Assembly (NCBI RefSeq): GCF_020860125.1
Contig: NZ_JAJBUX010000045.1
Coordinates: 1 to 8,095 of the forward strand
Length of the DNA: 8,095 bases
Source: Cloacibacillus sp.
GTDB taxonomy: Bacteria > Synergistota > Synergistia > Synergistales > Synergistaceae
Reading direction: 5' to 3'
In this document: piece after piece, positions 6,718-8,095 of the stretch
How positions within the stretch are numbered: position 1 is the first letter of the stretch
Layout: every line of letters begins with the position of its first letter
Program-made: the position numbers and the translations under genes
The notes under the pieces: model-generated
Told to the model about the DNA's origin: nothing
What the model saw: the letters and a program-made list of their open reading frames with translations, nothing else
Databases searched by the model: none

Positions 6718-6755
6718 GAGGCACGGGCAAGTTTCGCCCGTGCCTCCTGTTTTTT
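6718..6755 (+). terminator. Strong rho-independent terminator after the DUF362 gene
   Basis: GAGGCACGGGC (6718-6728) pairs perfectly over 11 bases with GCCCGTGCCTC (6736-6746) around a seven-base loop. After CTG, six T residues follow (6750-6755). It begins six bases after the DUF362 stop codon. The convergent amidohydrolase ends only eight bases beyond the T run. On the minus strand the stem is not followed by a T run, so a dedicated terminator for that gene is not evident, though the hairpin may still act as a barrier. Confidence 0.9.
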
Positions 6756-6763
6756 AAAAAGAT

Positions 6764-8020
6764 CTATAATCTATTTTCCGTAGGATAGACCGTTCCCTCT
6801 TTCATCACAAAGGCACAGTCTCTGAGGGCGTCCGGATCTTTTAAGAGGTCTCTCTTCCAGCCGGCGATATCGGCTAGCTTCCCGGGCTCTATCGTTCCGA
6901 CAAGATGGTCGATTTCACAAATTTCGGCGTTATTCTTTGTTGCCGCCGCAAGAGCTCTGAAGGGGTCCATGCCGCTGTTCAGCCAGGCGTTATATTCCCA
7001 GCCGCTCTCGTAGTTCTGATGTACGGCGACCATATCTGTCCCGTATCCGAGCTTTATCTTGCTTTCACGGATGATCTCGCGCCCCTCTTGGAGGAGTTTC
7101 TGGTACTTTTCCAATTTCTTTCTGAAAGATTTGCTCTTTTTGGAGAGACTATCCTCGTCACTGTGTATCGCGTCGTCGTAGGGAACGAAGGTGGGAACAA
7201 GATAGGTCCCTGAATCCTCAAAAAGCTTGGCCGTCTCTTTATCCATCAGCGAACCATGTTCGATGCCGGTAATCCCGTAACCGATCAGCTTCTTCATCAG
7301 ACGTGGTCCGTAGGCGTGCGCCGTTACGGAAATTTTTACCTCCTGCGCTGTATCGAAGATCGCCTTGAACTCCGCGTCGTTGAGCTGGATATCGTCGGGA
7401 TCGTCATTAGGTGTCGCAAAACCGCCGGTGGCCATGATCTTTAGAAAGTCGAAGCCCATTTTCTTCTCCCGACGCACGGCTCCCGTGAAAAAATCGGCCC
7501 CATTACCGCAGGTAGGGTACTCTTTCATCATATAATCTGATAAATAAGGGTTATTCCTTACCGCCTGCGTCATATCTCCGTGGCTGCCAGGGGTGCAGAG
7601 GAAGTGCGATGAGACGATGAGCCTTGAGCCCTCAATGTATCCCTCATCTATCGCCCGTTTTACATCAAGCTCATAGGCTTCGCGGAACCATCCAAGCGAA
7701 CGGATCGTTGTGAATCCGCCCATGAGGGTTTTGCGCGCCGTTCTTGCGGTGGCAAGCGTTCGGTAGCCGTCCGAATTGTAGACGGTATCGGTATAAATAT
7801 CCCTCCAGTCGAAAAATTCCGGGTGGACGTGCGCGTCTATCATTCCGGGGGTGACGGTACAGTCGCTGAGGTCGATGGTCTTGAGTTTTTCCGGCCCTGG
7901 TATGTTGTGACCCACTTCAATGATTTTTTTACCTTTAATTAAAATTTCCATGTCTTCTTGCAGGGAATTTTTTAATCCGTCATATAATTTCCCGCATTTT
8001 ATCTTTAAATACCCCTCCAT
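6764..8020 (-). CDS. Metal-dependent amidohydrolase, imidazolonepropionase/Xaa-Pro dipeptidase type (418 aa)
   Basis: This is a cytoplasmic amidohydrolase-superfamily enzyme of the COG1228-like branch. It includes carboxylated-lysine prolidases and Xaa-Arg/Lys carboxypeptidases as well as ochratoxinase-type amidases, so it likely hydrolyses a dipeptide or N-acyl amino acid. Counting from the chosen start, the N-terminal beta-domain runs to VTPGMIDAHVH (56-66), which carries the HxH pair H64/H66. Other metal and catalytic candidates are K194 in FLKIMATGG (the likely carboxylated lysine), H235 in TAHAYG, H255 in IEHGS and D329 in GYGTDM. VGTIEPGKLADIAGW (374-388) closes the beta-domain. All are intact and the length is normal. 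An upstream in-frame ATG at 8065 would add 15 residues but has no Shine-Dalgarno sequence, whereas the ATG at 8020 has AGGGGGA six bases before it. The coding sequence looks more AT-rich than the carrier operon. It is convergent with the DUF362 gene and not part of the operon. The exact substrate cannot be read from the sequence. Confidence 0.87.
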   Translation of the reverse strand: MEGYLKIKCGKLYDGLKNSLQEDMEILIKGKKIIEVGHNIPGPEKLKTIDLSDCTVTPGMIDAHVHPEFFDWRDIYTDTVYNSDGYRTLATARTARKTLMGGFTTIRSLGWFREAYELDVKRAIDEGYIEGSRLIVSSHFLCTPGSHGDMTQAVRNNPYLSDYMMKEYPTCGNGADFFTGAVRREKKMGFDFLKIMATGGFATPNDDPDDIQLNDAEFKAIFDTAQEVKISVTAHAYGPRLMKKLIGYGITGIEHGSLMDKETAKLFEDSGTYLVPTFVPYDDAIHSDEDSLSKKSKSFRKKLEKYQKLLQEGREIIRESKIKLGYGTDMVAVHQNYESGWEYNAWLNSGMDPFRALAAATKNNAEICEIDHLVGTIEPGKLADIAGWKRDLLKDPDALRDCAFVMKEGTVYPTENRL

Positions 8021-8026
8021 TTTGAA

Positions 8027-8033
8027 TCCCCCT
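8027..8033 (-). promoter_or_regulatory. Ribosome-binding site that sets the amidohydrolase start
   Basis: On the minus strand AGGGGGA lies six bases before the ATG at 8020. The alternative upstream ATG at 8065 is preceded only by A/T-rich sequence and the weak AAGAAA. The segment between them (8021-8065) would encode a lysine- and isoleucine-rich extension with no homology cue. The shorter form is therefore preferred. Confidence 0.75.
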
Positions 8034-8058
8034 ATCAATATATTTTTATTTTTGAATA

Positions 8059-8088
8059 TTGACATAAATTTTTCTTGATATATATTAT
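8059..8088 (+). promoter_or_regulatory. Outward-facing sigma70-like promoter at the right edge
   Basis: A consensus TTGACA (8059-8064) is followed after 18 bases by TATTAT (8083-8088); TATATT with a 16-base spacer (8081-8086) is an alternative. It would drive a gene to the right of the window. A perfect 12-base palindrome, ATTATATATAAT (8084-8095), overlaps the -10 region and may be an operator or only AT-rich sequence. The divergent amidohydrolase promoter must lie in the same 75-base region or beyond it, but I cannot assign it. Confidence 0.5.
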
Positions 8089-8095
8089 ATATAAT

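Noticed and set aside
6712..6763. Bidirectional terminator between the convergent genes
   Set aside because: The hairpin has a T run only on the plus side; on the minus strand the sequence after the stem is mixed.
1..8095. CRISPR array, tRNA, rRNA, insertion sequence or phage gene
   Set aside because: I saw no regularly spaced repeats, no cloverleaf-like or ribosomal RNA sequence, and no transposase or integrase motif.

Overview
The window looks like chromosomal DNA from an anaerobic, amino-acid-fermenting bacterium. The moderately GC-rich coding style, the set of peptide and acyl-amino-acid hydrolases, and the two-cluster ferredoxin protein would suit a member of the Synergistota such as Cloacibacillus or Synergistes. 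That placement is an inference from gene content and protein style; no marker gene is present to prove it.

Layout. Positions 1-632 hold no convincing gene. Their first 180 bases carry a cluster of DnaA-box-like 9-mers, two of which fit TTATNCACA fully, so this may be an origin-type or DnaA-binding region. A small single-domain cupin gene follows on the minus strand (697-1044), with its own promoter (1093-1120) and a rho-independent terminator (634-676). An AT-rich divergent intergenic region (1045-1441) separates it from a plus-strand three-gene unit: a YfcC/DcuC-type membrane carrier (1442-2842), a D-aminoacylase-type amidohydrolase (2858-4216) and an M20D zinc aminoacylase/dipeptidase (4257-5444). 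That unit ends at a terminator (5475-5504). Next is a separate plus-strand gene for a DUF362 protein with two [4Fe-4S] motifs (5599-6711), closed by a very strong terminator (6718-6755). A second, unrelated amidohydrolase of the imidazolonepropionase/Xaa-Pro-dipeptidase type lies convergently on the minus strand (6764-8020). The last bases hold a sigma70-like plus-strand promoter that points out of the window.

How the genes may work together. The carrier, D-aminoacylase and M20 enzyme look like an operon for importing an N-acylated or peptide-like amino acid conjugate and hydrolysing its amide bonds in the cytoplasm to release amino acids for fermentation. The stereochemistry suggested by the D-aminoacylase family raises the possibility that D-amino acid conjugates are the substrate. 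The minus-strand metallo-amidohydrolase may add dipeptide hydrolysis but is regulated separately. The substrates are not determined by the sequence. I see no CRISPR array, tRNA, rRNA, transposase or phage gene.
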